A DNA stretch of 64,000 nt from Acidovorax sp. Its GTDB lineage: Bacteria > Pseudomonadota > Gammaproteobacteria > Burkholderiales > Burkholderiaceae_C. Below the pieces are notes generated by a model that was given only the letters and a program-made list of their open reading frames with translations, had not been told where the DNA came from and ran no database searches. This document shows positions 52,198-60,870 of this stretch, piece after piece; within the stretch, counting starts at the first letter, position 1; each line of letters opens with the position of its first letter. The translations under genes and the position numbers were made by a program. Location of the stretch: contig JAITLO010000011.1 in assembly GCA_031277855.1 (NCBI GenBank), positions 47,224 to 111,223 on the forward strand, written 5' to 3'.

Positions 52198-54305
52198 GCG
52201 GATGCACCTTTAAGAATGGGACCAATGCGGATGGTGTGCGTCTCGGGGATTTCGCTGTGGGCGAGCACCTGCAGACGGGGCGCGACACGACGTACCAGCT
52301 TGGAAATGGTGTTGCGAATGGAATCGGGAACCAGCAGGCAGGCGGGCAGGCCCATCTCTTCCTGGCGGTTGGCCACTTCGGCGGCGCGCTGGGTCAGCAC
52401 ATCGGCCACGCCCGGGTCCAGCGAGGGTGCGCTGGGGTTGGCCAGGGCCTGCACCAGCAGACGCTCCAGACCGGGTTCGATGGCAATGACGTTGAGCTCG
52501 CGCGTCGGGCCGTAAATCTGTTGCACGATGGCCGGCGACAGCGCAATGCGCACGCGGCGGGCCAGTTCGGCGGGGTCCTGGGTGCTGCCTGCATGCTCGG
52601 CCAGCGTCTCGATGATGGTGCGGATATCACGGATGTGCACCGAGTCCTCCAGCAGCAGCTGGAGTACTTTCTGGAACGTCGTGATGGACACCATTTTGGG
52701 AATGACTTCTTCGATGAGCTTGGGAGCCAGCTTGGCAACATGCTCCACCAGCTGCTGTACTTCGGTACGGCTGAGCAGCTTGGAGGCCTGGACTTGCATC
52801 AAGTGTGACAAATGCGTCGCCATCACGGTTTCCGAATCAACGACGGTAAAACCAGCCATTTGCGCGGCTTCTTTTTGGCGCTCGTCGATCCAGTGGGCCG
52901 GCAGGCCGAAAGCGGGGTCGGTGGTGGGCGTGCCAATCAGCGGCGTGCTGATGCCGCCCGGGTTGATGGCCAGGTACATGCCGGGGAAGGCCTCGCCCTC
53001 GCCCACCATCACGCCGCGCAGGGTGATGCGGTAGGCGCTGGGTTTGAGTTCCAGGTTGTCGCGCACATGCACGGCCGGGGGCAGAAAACCGACTTCCTGG
53101 GCAAATTTGCGGCGCACGCCCTTGATGCGGGTCAGCAGGTCGCCCTGGCGGCTCTTGTCCACCAGTGCGATCAGGCGGTAGCCCAGCTCCAGACCCAGCA
53201 GGTCCACGGGCTGCAAATCGTCCCAGGTGGCTTCGCTGTCTTGCTGTGCCTGGGCCACGGCGGCTTGTTTTTGGCTTTCGCCGCTGGATTGGGTGGCTGC
53301 CTGCTGCTTCTTGCGGTGGATCATCCAGGCGGCGTAGCCAAAGGCCGAGCCCATGGACAGGAACACCAGGTGGGGCATGTTGGGAATCAGGCCCAGCAAA
53401 ATCAAAATAGCGGCCGTGATGCCCAGTGCGCGCGGCGACATGAACATCTGGGAGGCGATTTGCTTGCCGGTATCGGCATCCTTGCCCACGCGCGAAATCA
53501 CCATGGCGGAGGCCACCGAGATCAGCAGGCCGGGAATCTGGGCTACCAGGGCATCACCCACGGCCAGCAGAATGTAGCTGTTGGCTGCGTCGCCGGCCGA
53601 CAGGCCGTGCTGGGCCATGCCGATGATGAAGCCGCCGAAGATGTTGATCACCAGGATCAAGATGCCGGCGATGGCGTCACCACGCACGAATTTGGAGGCG
53701 CCGTCCATGGAGCCGAAGAAGTTGGCTTCTTCCTGCACTTCCAGGCGGCGGCGCTTGGCTTCGGCTTCATCGATCAGGCCGGCGTTCAGGTCGGCGTCCA
53801 CGGCCATCTGCTTGCCGGGCATGGCGTCCAGGGTGAAGCGGGCCGAGACCTCGGCAATACGTTCAGCACCCTTGGTAATCACCACAAAGTTGATCACCAC
53901 CAGGATGGCGAACACGATCAGACCCACAGCAAAGTTGCCACCAATCAGGAAGTGGCCGAAGGCCTCGATCACCGCGCCGGCAGCGCCGGGGCCGGTGTGG
54001 CCTTCCATCAGCACCACGCGGGTGGAGGCCACGTTCAGCGACAGGCGCATCAGCGTGGTGAGCAGCAGCACCGAGGGAAAGGCCGCGAAGTCCAGCGGCT
54101 TGATCATGTAGGCCGCCACCATCATCACCATCAGCGCGATGGCGATGTTCAGCGTGAAAAAGGTGTCCAGCAGCCAGGCCGGGATGGGCAGCACCATCAG
54201 CGCCAGGATGGCGATCACCAGCACCGGGGCGGCCAGGCCCTGGATGGCGTTGCCGTGCTGGCCTGTCCATTGCTGCATCTGAGTTTTGAGTGCGGCGGCG
54301 TTCAT
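52194..54305 (-). CDS. flhA: Flagellar type III export gate protein FlhA
   Basis: The 703-residue protein has an N-terminal domain of about eight membrane helices, with LDTFFTLNIAIALMVMMVAA near residues 46-65 and MRLSLNVASTRVVLMEGHTG near residue 85. The FHIPEP loop region has LDAMPGKQMAVDADLNAGLI near residue 160. The cytoplasmic C-terminal domain (from about residue 350) forms the nonameric docking ring for substrate-chaperone complexes. The length matches the family. It overlaps flhF and flhB by four bases each. Confidence 0.97.
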   Translation of the reverse strand: MNAAALKTQMQQWTGQHGNAIQGLAAPVLVIAILALMVLPIPAWLLDTFFTLNIAIALMVMMVAAYMIKPLDFAAFPSVLLLTTLMRLSLNVASTRVVLMEGHTGPGAAGAVIEAFGHFLIGGNFAVGLIVFAILVVINFVVITKGAERIAEVSARFTLDAMPGKQMAVDADLNAGLIDEAEAKRRRLEVQEEANFFGSMDGASKFVRGDAIAGILILVINIFGGFIIGMAQHGLSAGDAANSYILLAVGDALVAQIPGLLISVASAMVISRVGKDADTGKQIASQMFMSPRALGITAAILILLGLIPNMPHLVFLSMGSAFGYAAWMIHRKKQQAATQSSGESQKQAAVAQAQQDSEATWDDLQPVDLLGLELGYRLIALVDKSRQGDLLTRIKGVRRKFAQEVGFLPPAVHVRDNLELKPSAYRITLRGVMVGEGEAFPGMYLAINPGGISTPLIGTPTTDPAFGLPAHWIDERQKEAAQMAGFTVVDSETVMATHLSHLMQVQASKLLSRTEVQQLVEHVAKLAPKLIEEVIPKMVSITTFQKVLQLLLEDSVHIRDIRTIIETLAEHAGSTQDPAELARRVRIALSPAIVQQIYGPTRELNVIAIEPGLERLLVQALANPSAPSLDPGVADVLTQRAAEVANRQEEMGLPACLLVPDSIRNTISKLVRRVAPRLQVLAHSEIPETHTIRIGPILKGASA

Positions 54306-55474
54306 GCTGCAGGGCTTTCCATGGTGGATTGAGAGGGCGGTGACGGCTTGTTATGGGGGTCTAGCTCGGGTGGAACATGGGGTTGAACCAGTTCACCCGG
54401 CGGCGGACCGTCGCCGTGCAGTGCCGCCTTCAGGCGGTAAACATAGGCCAGCACCTGTGCGACTGCGGTGTACAGGGTGGCGGGAATGGCTTGGTCCAGC
54501 TCGGCGTTGGCATAGAGCGCACGCGCCAGCATGGGGGACTCCAGCACCGGAATCTCGTGGGCCTTGGCCACTTCGCGAATCTTCAGTGCCACCAGGTCGG
54601 CGCCCATGGCCACCACCTGGGGGGCGGCCATGCTGGTTTCGTCATAGCGCAGGGCCACGGCGTAGTGGGTGGGGTTGGTGACCACAAAGTCGGCCTTGGG
54701 CACGCGGCCCACGGAGGCGCGGTGCGCCACCTCACGTTGCTTTTGGCGGATCTTGCCTTTGACTTCGGGACTGCCTTCGGACTCTTTGTGCTCTTGCTTG
54801 ACTTCCTGGTGGCTCATCTTCAGACGGCGCAGGAACAGGAATTTCTGCAAAGGAATGTCCACCAGCACCACCAGAAACACCACCAGCAGCATCAGCGTCA
54901 CGCCGCCGGCGATCCAGTCGCCCACTTTGGCCAGGGCCGAGCTGCTGGGCTGCAGCGGCAGCATGGCCAGCTCGGGAATGCCGGAGCGCAGGTACAGCCA
55001 GCTGACCCAGGCCAGAACCGTGGTCAGCAGCACGTTCTTGGCGGCGGTGACCAGTTGCTGCATGGACAGCAGATTCTTGATGCCAGACAGCGGGTTGACG
55101 CGGTTGAACTGGGGGGTAATGGGTTTGAAGCTCCACACCCAGCCGCCAGCCATGACGGCGGTGATGATGGAGACGGCGGAAATCAGCGTGGCCAGAATCA
55201 GCACGGCCACCAGGCCCAGGCTGGCCATGTCCACCAGCCGCTCCACCATTTGCTGGGGTGCGCGCACGATGCTGGCGTTGAAGGAAAACTGGCGCAGCAT
55301 GGCTTCATGCATGTGGCGCACCATGGTGGGGCCACCAAACAACACCACCAGCGCGCCCATGCCCAGCACGCTCAGGTGCGAGAGGTCGCGCGAGCGTGCA
55401 GCCTGACCGTCTTTGCGGGTCTTCTGCAGTTTGCGCTCGGTAGCGGGTAGGTTTTTGTCTTGGCTCGATTCCAT
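54302..55474 (-). CDS. flhB: Flagellar export switch protein FlhB
   Basis: The 390-residue protein has a basic N-terminus (KNLPATERKLQKTRKDGQAA), four membrane helices, and a cytoplasmic domain with the autocleavage site NPTH in DFVVTNPTHYAVALRYDE near residue 270. Cleavage switches export from rod/hook to filament substrates. ATG 55472-55474 gives the family start; upstream in-frame starts add unrelated sequence. The proline-rich tail (about 20 residues) is extra. Its stop overlaps the flhA start. Confidence 0.96.
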   Translation of the reverse strand: MESSQDKNLPATERKLQKTRKDGQAARSRDLSHLSVLGMGALVVLFGGPTMVRHMHEAMLRQFSFNASIVRAPQQMVERLVDMASLGLVAVLILATLISAVSIITAVMAGGWVWSFKPITPQFNRVNPLSGIKNLLSMQQLVTAAKNVLLTTVLAWVSWLYLRSGIPELAMLPLQPSSSALAKVGDWIAGGVTLMLLVVFLVVLVDIPLQKFLFLRRLKMSHQEVKQEHKESEGSPEVKGKIRQKQREVAHRASVGRVPKADFVVTNPTHYAVALRYDETSMAAPQVVAMGADLVALKIREVAKAHEIPVLESPMLARALYANAELDQAIPATLYTAVAQVLAYVYRLKAALHGDGPPPGELVQPHVPPELDPHNKPSPPSQSTMESPAA

Positions 55475-55659
55475 GGCAGCACGTGGGAATGTCCGTGCCA
55501 TTGTCCGCAGCGGGCTGCGGCGAGATGCCATGAAAAGCGGGGCAGACCTTGCGCTATTCCGGCGCCCGGGGGCGTAGGCGGCAGCCGGAGTCTGCTAGGA
55601 GATGCGTGCAGCGCATGCACGCATGCTCTCGAAATATGAGCTGCATGCGCAGTATGGGT

Positions 55660-55678
55660 AAGCCTCAGAGGCTTTTTT
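55660..55678 (+). terminator. Plus-oriented hairpin with T run between flhB and cheZ
   Basis: AAGCCT and AGGCTT flank a CAG loop, followed by TTTT. The T run is on the plus strand although both flanking genes are on the minus strand. On the minus strand a GC-rich stem (GCCGGC twice, at about 55695-55715) follows cheZ instead. These 260 bases contain no gene. Confidence 0.45.
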
Positions 55679-55735
55679 GTGATGCAAGGTGCAAGCCGGC
55701 AGAAGGCCGGCCTCATCGGCCAGGCCTAAGCCGCC

Positions 55736-56422
55736 TTAAAAGCCCAAACTGGCCAGCAAGTCGTCCACTTCCGACTGCGAGGTCACCACATTGGGTTGCT
55801 CGGGGTCGACCACGGGGCCTTGCAGCACCGGATGGCCGTCGGCCGTGACTTCGGGTGCGGCGGCTGGCGCAGGAGGCTCGGCAATCGCGGCGAGCACGGC
55901 GGCCGATGCCGGTGCGCTGTGGGTGGGGGCGGTCTGCAGCAGCAGGTCCACCAGCTGCTGCTCCAGGCTGGAGGTCAGCTTGACCACCTTGGCGATCACC
56001 TGGCCGGTCAGGTCATGGAAGTCCTGGGCCATCATGATTTCGGTCAAATGGCTGTCCAGGCGCGCGTTGGCGGCGTCCATGGCTTCCAGGTGGTTCATCA
56101 CCGTGCCCTTGGCCACGGCGGCCACCGGATCGGCCACCAGGGCTTCGCGCATCAGCTGGGTCTGCTGCATGACGCCGGTGTGCTCGTCCTTGGCCGTATC
56201 CACAATGCCCAGCACTTTTTCGGCGGCTTCGCCGGTCAGGCGGGCGATGTAGGACAACCGGCTTTGCGCGTCGGGCAGGGCATCGACCGAATCGCGCAGG
56301 CGTTCGGCATAGCCCAGCTCGCGCAGCGAGTCATGCAATTGGCGGGTGAGCAGTCCCAGTTTGTTGTGGACGTCACCCTGGTCATAGCTGCCGGGGAGAG
56401 GTGGAGTCGGCGCTTCAGACAT
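55736..56422 (-). CDS. cheZ: CheY-P phosphatase CheZ
   Basis: The 228-residue protein has a long four-helix-bundle body. The active-site motif is MMAQDFHDLTGQVIAKVV near residues 128-145, with the conserved Asp and Gln. A proline/alanine-rich linker and the C-terminal CheY-binding helix SQSEVDDLLASLGF follow. CheZ dephosphorylates CheY-P and shortens the chemotactic signal. It starts four bases after the cheY stop. Confidence 0.95.
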   Translation of the reverse strand: MSEAPTPPLPGSYDQGDVHNKLGLLTRQLHDSLRELGYAERLRDSVDALPDAQSRLSYIARLTGEAAEKVLGIVDTAKDEHTGVMQQTQLMREALVADPVAAVAKGTVMNHLEAMDAANARLDSHLTEIMMAQDFHDLTGQVIAKVVKLTSSLEQQLVDLLLQTAPTHSAPASAAVLAAIAEPPAPAAAPEVTADGHPVLQGPVVDPEQPNVVTSQSEVDDLLASLGF

Positions 56423-56426
56423 GGGA

Positions 56427-56813
56427 TTACATCCCCATCTTTTTCAATACCAGGTTGACCTTTTCTTCCAGCGTGGCCTTGGTGAAAGGCTTGACGATGT
56501 AGCCGGCAGCGCCGCCTTGTGCGGCTGCCACGATGTCTTCCTTGCGGGCTTCAGCCGTCACCATCAGCACGGGCAGGTGCTTGAGTTTCTCGTCAGCCTT
56601 GATTTCGGTCAGCAACTGAAAGCCGTTCATATTGGGCATGTTGATGTCCGTCACCACGAAGTCGAACTTGCTGTTGCGCAGCTTGTGCAGTGCCACCACG
56701 CCATCTTCGGCTTCATCGGCCTCGGTGAAGCCGCTCTCCTTGAGCAGGTTGCGCACGATGCGGCGCATGGTGGAAAAGTCGTCAACAATCAAAAAGCGAA
56801 GGGCATTGGCCAC
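56427..56813 (-). CDS. cheY: Chemotaxis response regulator CheY
   Basis: The 128-residue single receiver domain has acidic pocket [20 protein letters not shown] near residues 7-26 and phospho-acceptor Asp in [17 protein letters not shown] near residue 56. The conserved Thr lies in [13 protein letters not shown] near residue 86 and the Lys in [14 protein letters not shown] near residue 108. CheY-P binds FliM/FliN to change motor rotation. The length and sequence are almost textbook CheY. The cheA, cheW and cheR genes are not in the window. Confidence 0.97.
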   Translation of the reverse strand: MANALRFLIVDDFSTMRRIVRNLLKESGFTEADEAEDGVVALHKLRNSKFDFVVTDINMPNMNGFQLLTEIKADEKLKHLPVLMVTAEARKEDIVAAAQGGAAGYIVKPFTKATLEEKVNLVLKKMGM

Positions 56814-56884
56814 GGGAGGACCCTTTCGGTCGAAATAGCTCAGTTTTCAGCGGTGTGCCTGCGCACATCCTACGCGACAAATTG

Positions 56885-57823
56885 TCACGAGGATGGTGTG
56901 GCAGGTACAGGATTGTCCTGCTTATCGGCAGGTTCAATGGTTTCCTTGACCGTGTTTTTCCCCAGCAGGCGTTCTTCGGCCTCATGGGTCAGCACGGTAA
57001 TGGTGATGCGGCGGTTTTGCGGGGCGCGGGGCTTGTCGGGGTAGAGCAGGTCGCTGGCTGCCAGACCCACCACGCGCGCCAGTTTGTCGTCGGGCATGCC
57101 GGCAGCCACCAGCTCGCGGCGCGAGGCGTTGGCGCGGTCGGAAGAAAGCTCCCAGTTGCTGTAGCCGCGCTCGCCGTTGCCGTAGGGGGCAGCGTCGGTG
57201 TGGCCGGCCAGGCTGATGCGGTTTTCCACGCCGCCCATGGCCGCACCCACTTCACGCAGGATGTCGCGCATATAGGGCTTGAGGATGGCGCTGCCAATGT
57301 CGAACATGGGGCGGTTTTGCTCGTCCACGATCTGGATTTGCAGGCCATCGGGCGTGACGTCGATGCGGATCTGCGACTTGTACTCGTTCAGCGTGGCATT
57401 GCTGCTGATCATGGCGTCAATCTTGGCGCGCAGTGATTTGATGCGTTGGGCATCTTGCTGTGCGCGAATGGCGCGCGCCGAGTTTTCGGCCTTGCGGCGG
57501 TCATTGTCCTGGTCGGCATCGGAGCGGCGCACCTGGCCGTGCACCTTGGCCAGATCGTTGCCGCCGCCGGGGATGATGCTGGAGCTGTTGCCGGAACCGT
57601 CGCCCCCCGCCATGGACACTTTCAGCGGGGAGTTGAAGTAGGCAGCAATGCCCTGCAGATCGCCCTTGGCCGTGGAGCCCAGCAGCCACATCAGCAGAAA
57701 GAAGGCCATCATGGCCGTCATGAAGTCGGCGTAGGCGATCTTCCAGGCGCCACCATGTGCACCATGCGCGGCTTTTTTGACGCGCTTAATGATGATGGGC
57801 TGTAGTTTTTTCTCGGTAGCCAT
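56885..57823 (-). CDS. motB: Flagellar stator protein MotB
   Basis: The 312-residue protein has a single transmembrane helix with the proton-binding Asp in KIAYADFMTAMMAFFLLMWL near residues 28-47. The OmpA-like peptidoglycan-binding domain has SLAGHTDAAPYGNGERGYSN near residue 204, followed by WELSSDRANASRREL and PQNRRITITVLT. MotA and MotB form the proton-driven stator. The tail beyond residue 295 is proline-rich. It lies 27 bases after motA. Confidence 0.96.
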   Translation of the reverse strand: MATEKKLQPIIIKRVKKAAHGAHGGAWKIAYADFMTAMMAFFLLMWLLGSTAKGDLQGIAAYFNSPLKVSMAGGDGSGNSSSIIPGGGNDLAKVHGQVRRSDADQDNDRRKAENSARAIRAQQDAQRIKSLRAKIDAMISSNATLNEYKSQIRIDVTPDGLQIQIVDEQNRPMFDIGSAILKPYMRDILREVGAAMGGVENRISLAGHTDAAPYGNGERGYSNWELSSDRANASRRELVAAGMPDDKLARVVGLAASDLLYPDKPRAPQNRRITITVLTHEAEERLLGKNTVKETIEPADKQDNPVPATPSS

Positions 57824-57850
57824 GGCGTGGTGGTGGCGGTCGGTTGGCGC

Positions 57851-58711
57851 TTACTTGGTGTTCTTGACGTGCTCTTCCAGCTCCAGGAAGCCGGGACGCT
57901 CGGTCGAGAACAGCACTTTGCGGCCGAACTCAATCGCCGTCGGGGGGTTGTAGCCCTGCATGCTGGCAATCAGCGTGCATTTCACGCATTCCAGTTCCTT
58001 GGTGCCGTCCTGGAAAATCTGTTCGATCACACCGGCCAACGGCTCCACCAACGCATAGGCCAGCAAAATACCGAGGAAGGTACCCACCAAAGCGGAGGCA
58101 ATCATGCCGCCCAGCACGGACGGCGGCTGACCCACCGAGCCCATGGTGTTCACCACACCCAGCACGGCGGCCACGATACCGAAGGCGGGCAGGGCGCCGG
58201 CTAGGCGTTGCAGGGCCGCCACCGGACGGTGGTTTTCCTGGTGGTGGGCTTCGATTTCGTTTTCCATCAGCGTCTCAATCTCGTGGGAGTTGAGGTTGCC
58301 GGAGACCATCATGCGCAGATAGTCGGTGATGAACTCGACCAGATGGTGGTCGGCCAGCAGCTCCGGGTACTTCTGGAACATGGGGGATTGATCGGGCTCT
58401 TCGACATCGGATTCGATGGCCATCAACCCTTCCTTGCGGGCTTTTTGCAGCAGGTCATACAGCAGGGCCAGCAGGCTCATAAAGCGAGCCTTGGTGTGTT
58501 TGGAGCCTTTGATGGCCAGCGGAATGGCCGCGGCCGTCGCCTTCAGCACCTTGGGCTGATTGCTGACGATGAAGGCGCCAATGGCACCACCACCGATGGT
58601 GGCCATTTCAAAAGGGAGCGCCTTGGCCAGCACCGACATATTGCCGCCGTGCAGTGCGTAGACGCCGAAGATGCAGCCGAAGGCCACAAGGTAACCGATG
58701 AGGACAAGCAT
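57851..58711 (-). CDS. motA: Flagellar stator protein MotA
   Basis: The 286-residue protein has four helices. MLVLIGYLVAFGCIFGVYAL is helix 1, and the cytoplasmic loop has KHTKARFMSLLALLYDLLQK near residues 71-90. LPAFGIVAAVLGVVNTMGSV near residue 175 carries the conserved Pro of helix 3, and FLGILLAYALVEPLAGVIEQ near residue 212 the one of helix 4. It couples proton flow to torque. It heads the motAB-cheYZ-flhBAFG-fliA run on the minus strand. Confidence 0.96.
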   Translation of the reverse strand: MLVLIGYLVAFGCIFGVYALHGGNMSVLAKALPFEMATIGGGAIGAFIVSNQPKVLKATAAAIPLAIKGSKHTKARFMSLLALLYDLLQKARKEGLMAIESDVEEPDQSPMFQKYPELLADHHLVEFITDYLRMMVSGNLNSHEIETLMENEIEAHHQENHRPVAALQRLAGALPAFGIVAAVLGVVNTMGSVGQPPSVLGGMIASALVGTFLGILLAYALVEPLAGVIEQIFQDGTKELECVKCTLIASMQGYNPPTAIEFGRKVLFSTERPGFLELEEHVKNTK

Positions 58712-58923
58712 GGGGAAATTGTGTCAGTCAGCAGACCGGGCGATGGGAGGAAGAAGCGGAGAAAGAAAGCATATCTTCAGCGCTAGGGGGCAATCTTATC
58801 GATGGATGTTCAGCTGATCCAGAAGTGTATGGGGGTCAACTGATTTTTCATTTTCTTTCATCCAGGACCAGGTGGCGATGGTTTTCCAGGGATTGGCGTC
58901 TCACCTTGGTATGGCGCGTCAAT
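58712..58923. other. Gene-free DNA upstream of motA
   Basis: This part should contain the motA promoter. A GATAA-type -10 (ATCGATAA on the minus strand, 58796-58803) lacks a matching sigma-28 -35 element at the right distance, so I do not call it. No gene is seen. Confidence 0.35.
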
Positions 58924-58967
58924 AAAAAACCGCTCTACCGCAGCTGGTGAGCGGTAGAGCGGTTTTC
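58924..58967 (-). terminator. Bidirectional intrinsic terminator after the minus-strand flagellin gene
   Basis: AAAACCGCTCTACCGC pairs with GCGGTAGAGCGGTTTT around the AGCTGGTGA loop, with runs of T on both strands (longer on the minus strand). It lies about 140 bases beyond the flagellin stop and ends that transcript before motA's promoter. Confidence 0.85.
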
Positions 58968-58986
58968 GTGGGGGATGGATGCTGAA

Positions 58987-59106
58987 AGCCACTCACACGC
59001 GCCAGCAAACCGGAGGTTTGCGATCGAGACGAGGCGCGAGGCCGCAGGCAGTACACCTCGTACGACAAGGCTGAGCAACGACGTATCGAGGCTTGTGTGA
59101 GCGGCT
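58987..59106. repeat. Diverged family B-like palindromic repeat
   Basis: AGCCACTCACAC at 58987-58998 is inverted with one mismatch as GTGTGAGCGGCT at 59095-59106. The core CGCAGGCAGTACACCTCGTA and CGACAAGGCTGAGCAACGA follow the family B pattern (CAGTAC, GTACG, CAAGG, GAGCAAC) but differ in detail. It directly abuts the flagellin stop. Confidence 0.6.
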
Positions 59107-59107
59107 C

Positions 59108-60445
59108 TTAGCCTTGCAGCAGCTTCAGCACGTTTTGCGGCAGCTGGTTGGCCTGGGACACCATGGCCGTGCCGGCCTGCTGCAGGATCTGCGTGCGGCT
59201 CAGGTTGGCGGTTTCCTTGGCAAAGTCGGCATCCATGATGCGGCCGCGAGCGGCAGACAGGTTTTCCACCTGAATGTCGATATTGTTCACCGCATTTTCA
59301 AAGCGGGTCTGCATGGCGCCCAAGGTGGCGCGTGCACCATTGACCTGGTCGACGGCGCTGTCGATTTTCTTCAGTGCAATCCAGGCGCCGGATTGGGTGG
59401 AGACATTGATATCTTCAATGCCGCGGGCGGCGTCCACCAGAGCGCCGGTGGTGGCGGTGCCCACGGGAGGCGTGCCAGCGTAGGCAATCTCGATGTTGGG
59501 ATTGTTGGCCGCAGCAGCGCCTGCAGGGAGCATGCCGCTGTTTTCGTCCGTGAAGTTGTTGAAGGCCACGGACACAGGGTTGCCGTCCACATCCGTTTTC
59601 GAGGACATGATTTCGATCTTGTAGTTTTCGGTGCCATCGATCTTGGTCAGATACGCGGTAACACCGGTGTCGGCCGTCTTGTCATTGATGGCCGTCACGA
59701 TCTGACCCAGGCGCTCTTGGCGGCTGGAGGCTTTTTCGATGCCGCTGAGGTCTACATCAGTGGTGACAGCGGGATTATTCGATGTGAGCGTGATGGACAG
59801 CCCCGTGGTGACTGGGGGGGTGGCATTGGGGTCGTTGGCGGGGATGGGGGTGGCGTATTCGCTCAACGTGGTGTTTGCAGCCTTGTTGGAAGTGTCGACA
59901 GCAGCCAACGTCGAAGTGGCGTACGAGACAGTCGACAGCTGCGAAGAGCGGGTATCGGCCAATGCGCCCAGGGTGACGTTATCACCCGAGTTGGCGCCCA
60001 CCTGGAACACGGCGCCAGCAAACGAGCCATCCAGAATTTTTTGACCGTTGAAATTGGTCTGCTTGGCCACGCGGTCGATTTCCGCGCCCAACTGCGCCAC
60101 TTCGGACTGCAGCGCCTTGCGGTCGCTGTCGCTGTTGGTGGCATTCGATGCCTGCACAGCCAGCTCACGCATGCGTTGCAGCATGTCGCCGACCTTGCCC
60201 AGGGCGCCTTCGGCCGTCTGGGCCAGCGAGATGCCATCGTTGGCATTGCGGGAGGCCACGGTCAAACCGCGTACCTGGGTGTTCATGCGTTCGGCAATGG
60301 CCAGGCCAGCGGCGTCGTCCTTGGCGCTGTTGACACGCAGGCCGGAAGACAGGCGCTGCATGGTGGTGTTCAGCGAGCTGCCCGAGAGGGTCAGGTTTCG
60401 CTGGGCGTTGATCGAAGCAATATTGGTGTTGATAGTGGCGGCCAT
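59108..60445 (-). CDS. fliC: Flagellin (copy on the minus strand)
   Basis: The 445-residue flagellin has conserved N-terminal [40 protein letters not shown] near residues 29-48 and AIAERMNTQVRGL, and C-terminal [20 protein letters not shown] then QLPQNVLKLLQG. The variable surface domain (about 170-320) differs from the other copies and is the longest of them. It is divergent from the tandem flagellins across 425 bases. I found no convincing sigma-28 promoter for it, unlike two of the tandem copies. Confidence 0.94.
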   Translation of the reverse strand: MAATINTNIASINAQRNLTLSGSSLNTTMQRLSSGLRVNSAKDDAAGLAIAERMNTQVRGLTVASRNANDGISLAQTAEGALGKVGDMLQRMRELAVQASNATNSDSDRKALQSEVAQLGAEIDRVAKQTNFNGQKILDGSFAGAVFQVGANSGDNVTLGALADTRSSQLSTVSYATSTLAAVDTSNKAANTTLSEYATPIPANDPNATPPVTTGLSITLTSNNPAVTTDVDLSGIEKASSRQERLGQIVTAINDKTADTGVTAYLTKIDGTENYKIEIMSSKTDVDGNPVSVAFNNFTDENSGMLPAGAAAANNPNIEIAYAGTPPVGTATTGALVDAARGIEDINVSTQSGAWIALKKIDSAVDQVNGARATLGAMQTRFENAVNNIDIQVENLSAARGRIMDADFAKETANLSRTQILQQAGTAMVSQANQLPQNVLKLLQG

Positions 60446-60721
60446 TGCTGTTCCTCTAGTGAAAGGGCGGGTTGCATCGCATCGCTACTGAAACCGTGGG
60501 CACAAATAAGCGACAGGCAACGCTAGCGATGGGGGAATTCTTCTATGGCTGCCCTGTGTGTGTTGCGGAGATAAGCAGCGCGATGGCCCGCTTTCTTGGG
60601 CTTTCGAAGTGCTCGGTGCGCAGACGTTGTGAGTGCGATTTCTTTGTGTTTTTTGGTTTTTGTCATTTATGTATAAGTATTTTTTGAAGAGTGAGCACTT
60701 GTTTTCAATGCGTAAAAGCGA
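60446..60721. other. AT-rich gap between divergent flagellin genes
   Basis: No gene is seen in this stretch. It contains several T runs and TTATGTATAAGTATTTTTTG near 60667. It should carry the promoter of the minus-strand flagellin, but no TAAAGTTT-N11-GCCGATAA match was found on that strand. The plus-strand sigma-28 promoter of the next gene follows. Confidence 0.4.
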
Positions 60722-60748
60722 TCAAGAGAAAAACAAGGGTCCCGATAA
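60722..60748 (+). promoter_or_regulatory. Sigma-28 (FliA) promoter of the first tandem flagellin
   Basis: TCAAGAGA at 60722-60729, an 11-base spacer, and CCCGATAA at 60741-60748 match the sigma-28 pattern: seven of eight positions at the -10 box, a weaker -35. The gene starts about 120 bases downstream, leaving a long leader. Confidence 0.7.
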
Positions 60749-60870
60749 ATGGTTGGTAGGGAGCTGCCGCCGGAATGGCGGGCAGGGCGCAAAGAGCTGC
60801 TTGCAAGCCTTGGCAGCCCCAGTCAACTCGATCCACGTTTTTCACGCTCATTTGCTTCAAGGAATCCACC

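Noticed and set aside
58796..58822. Sigma-28 promoter for motA
   Set aside because: The -10 ATCGATAA is acceptable but the sequence at -35 distance (CTGGATCA) does not match.
60446..60721. Sigma-28 promoter for the minus-strand flagellin
   Set aside because: No TAAAGTTT-N11-GCCGATAA-type match on the minus strand; forced alignments matched four or fewer -35 positions.
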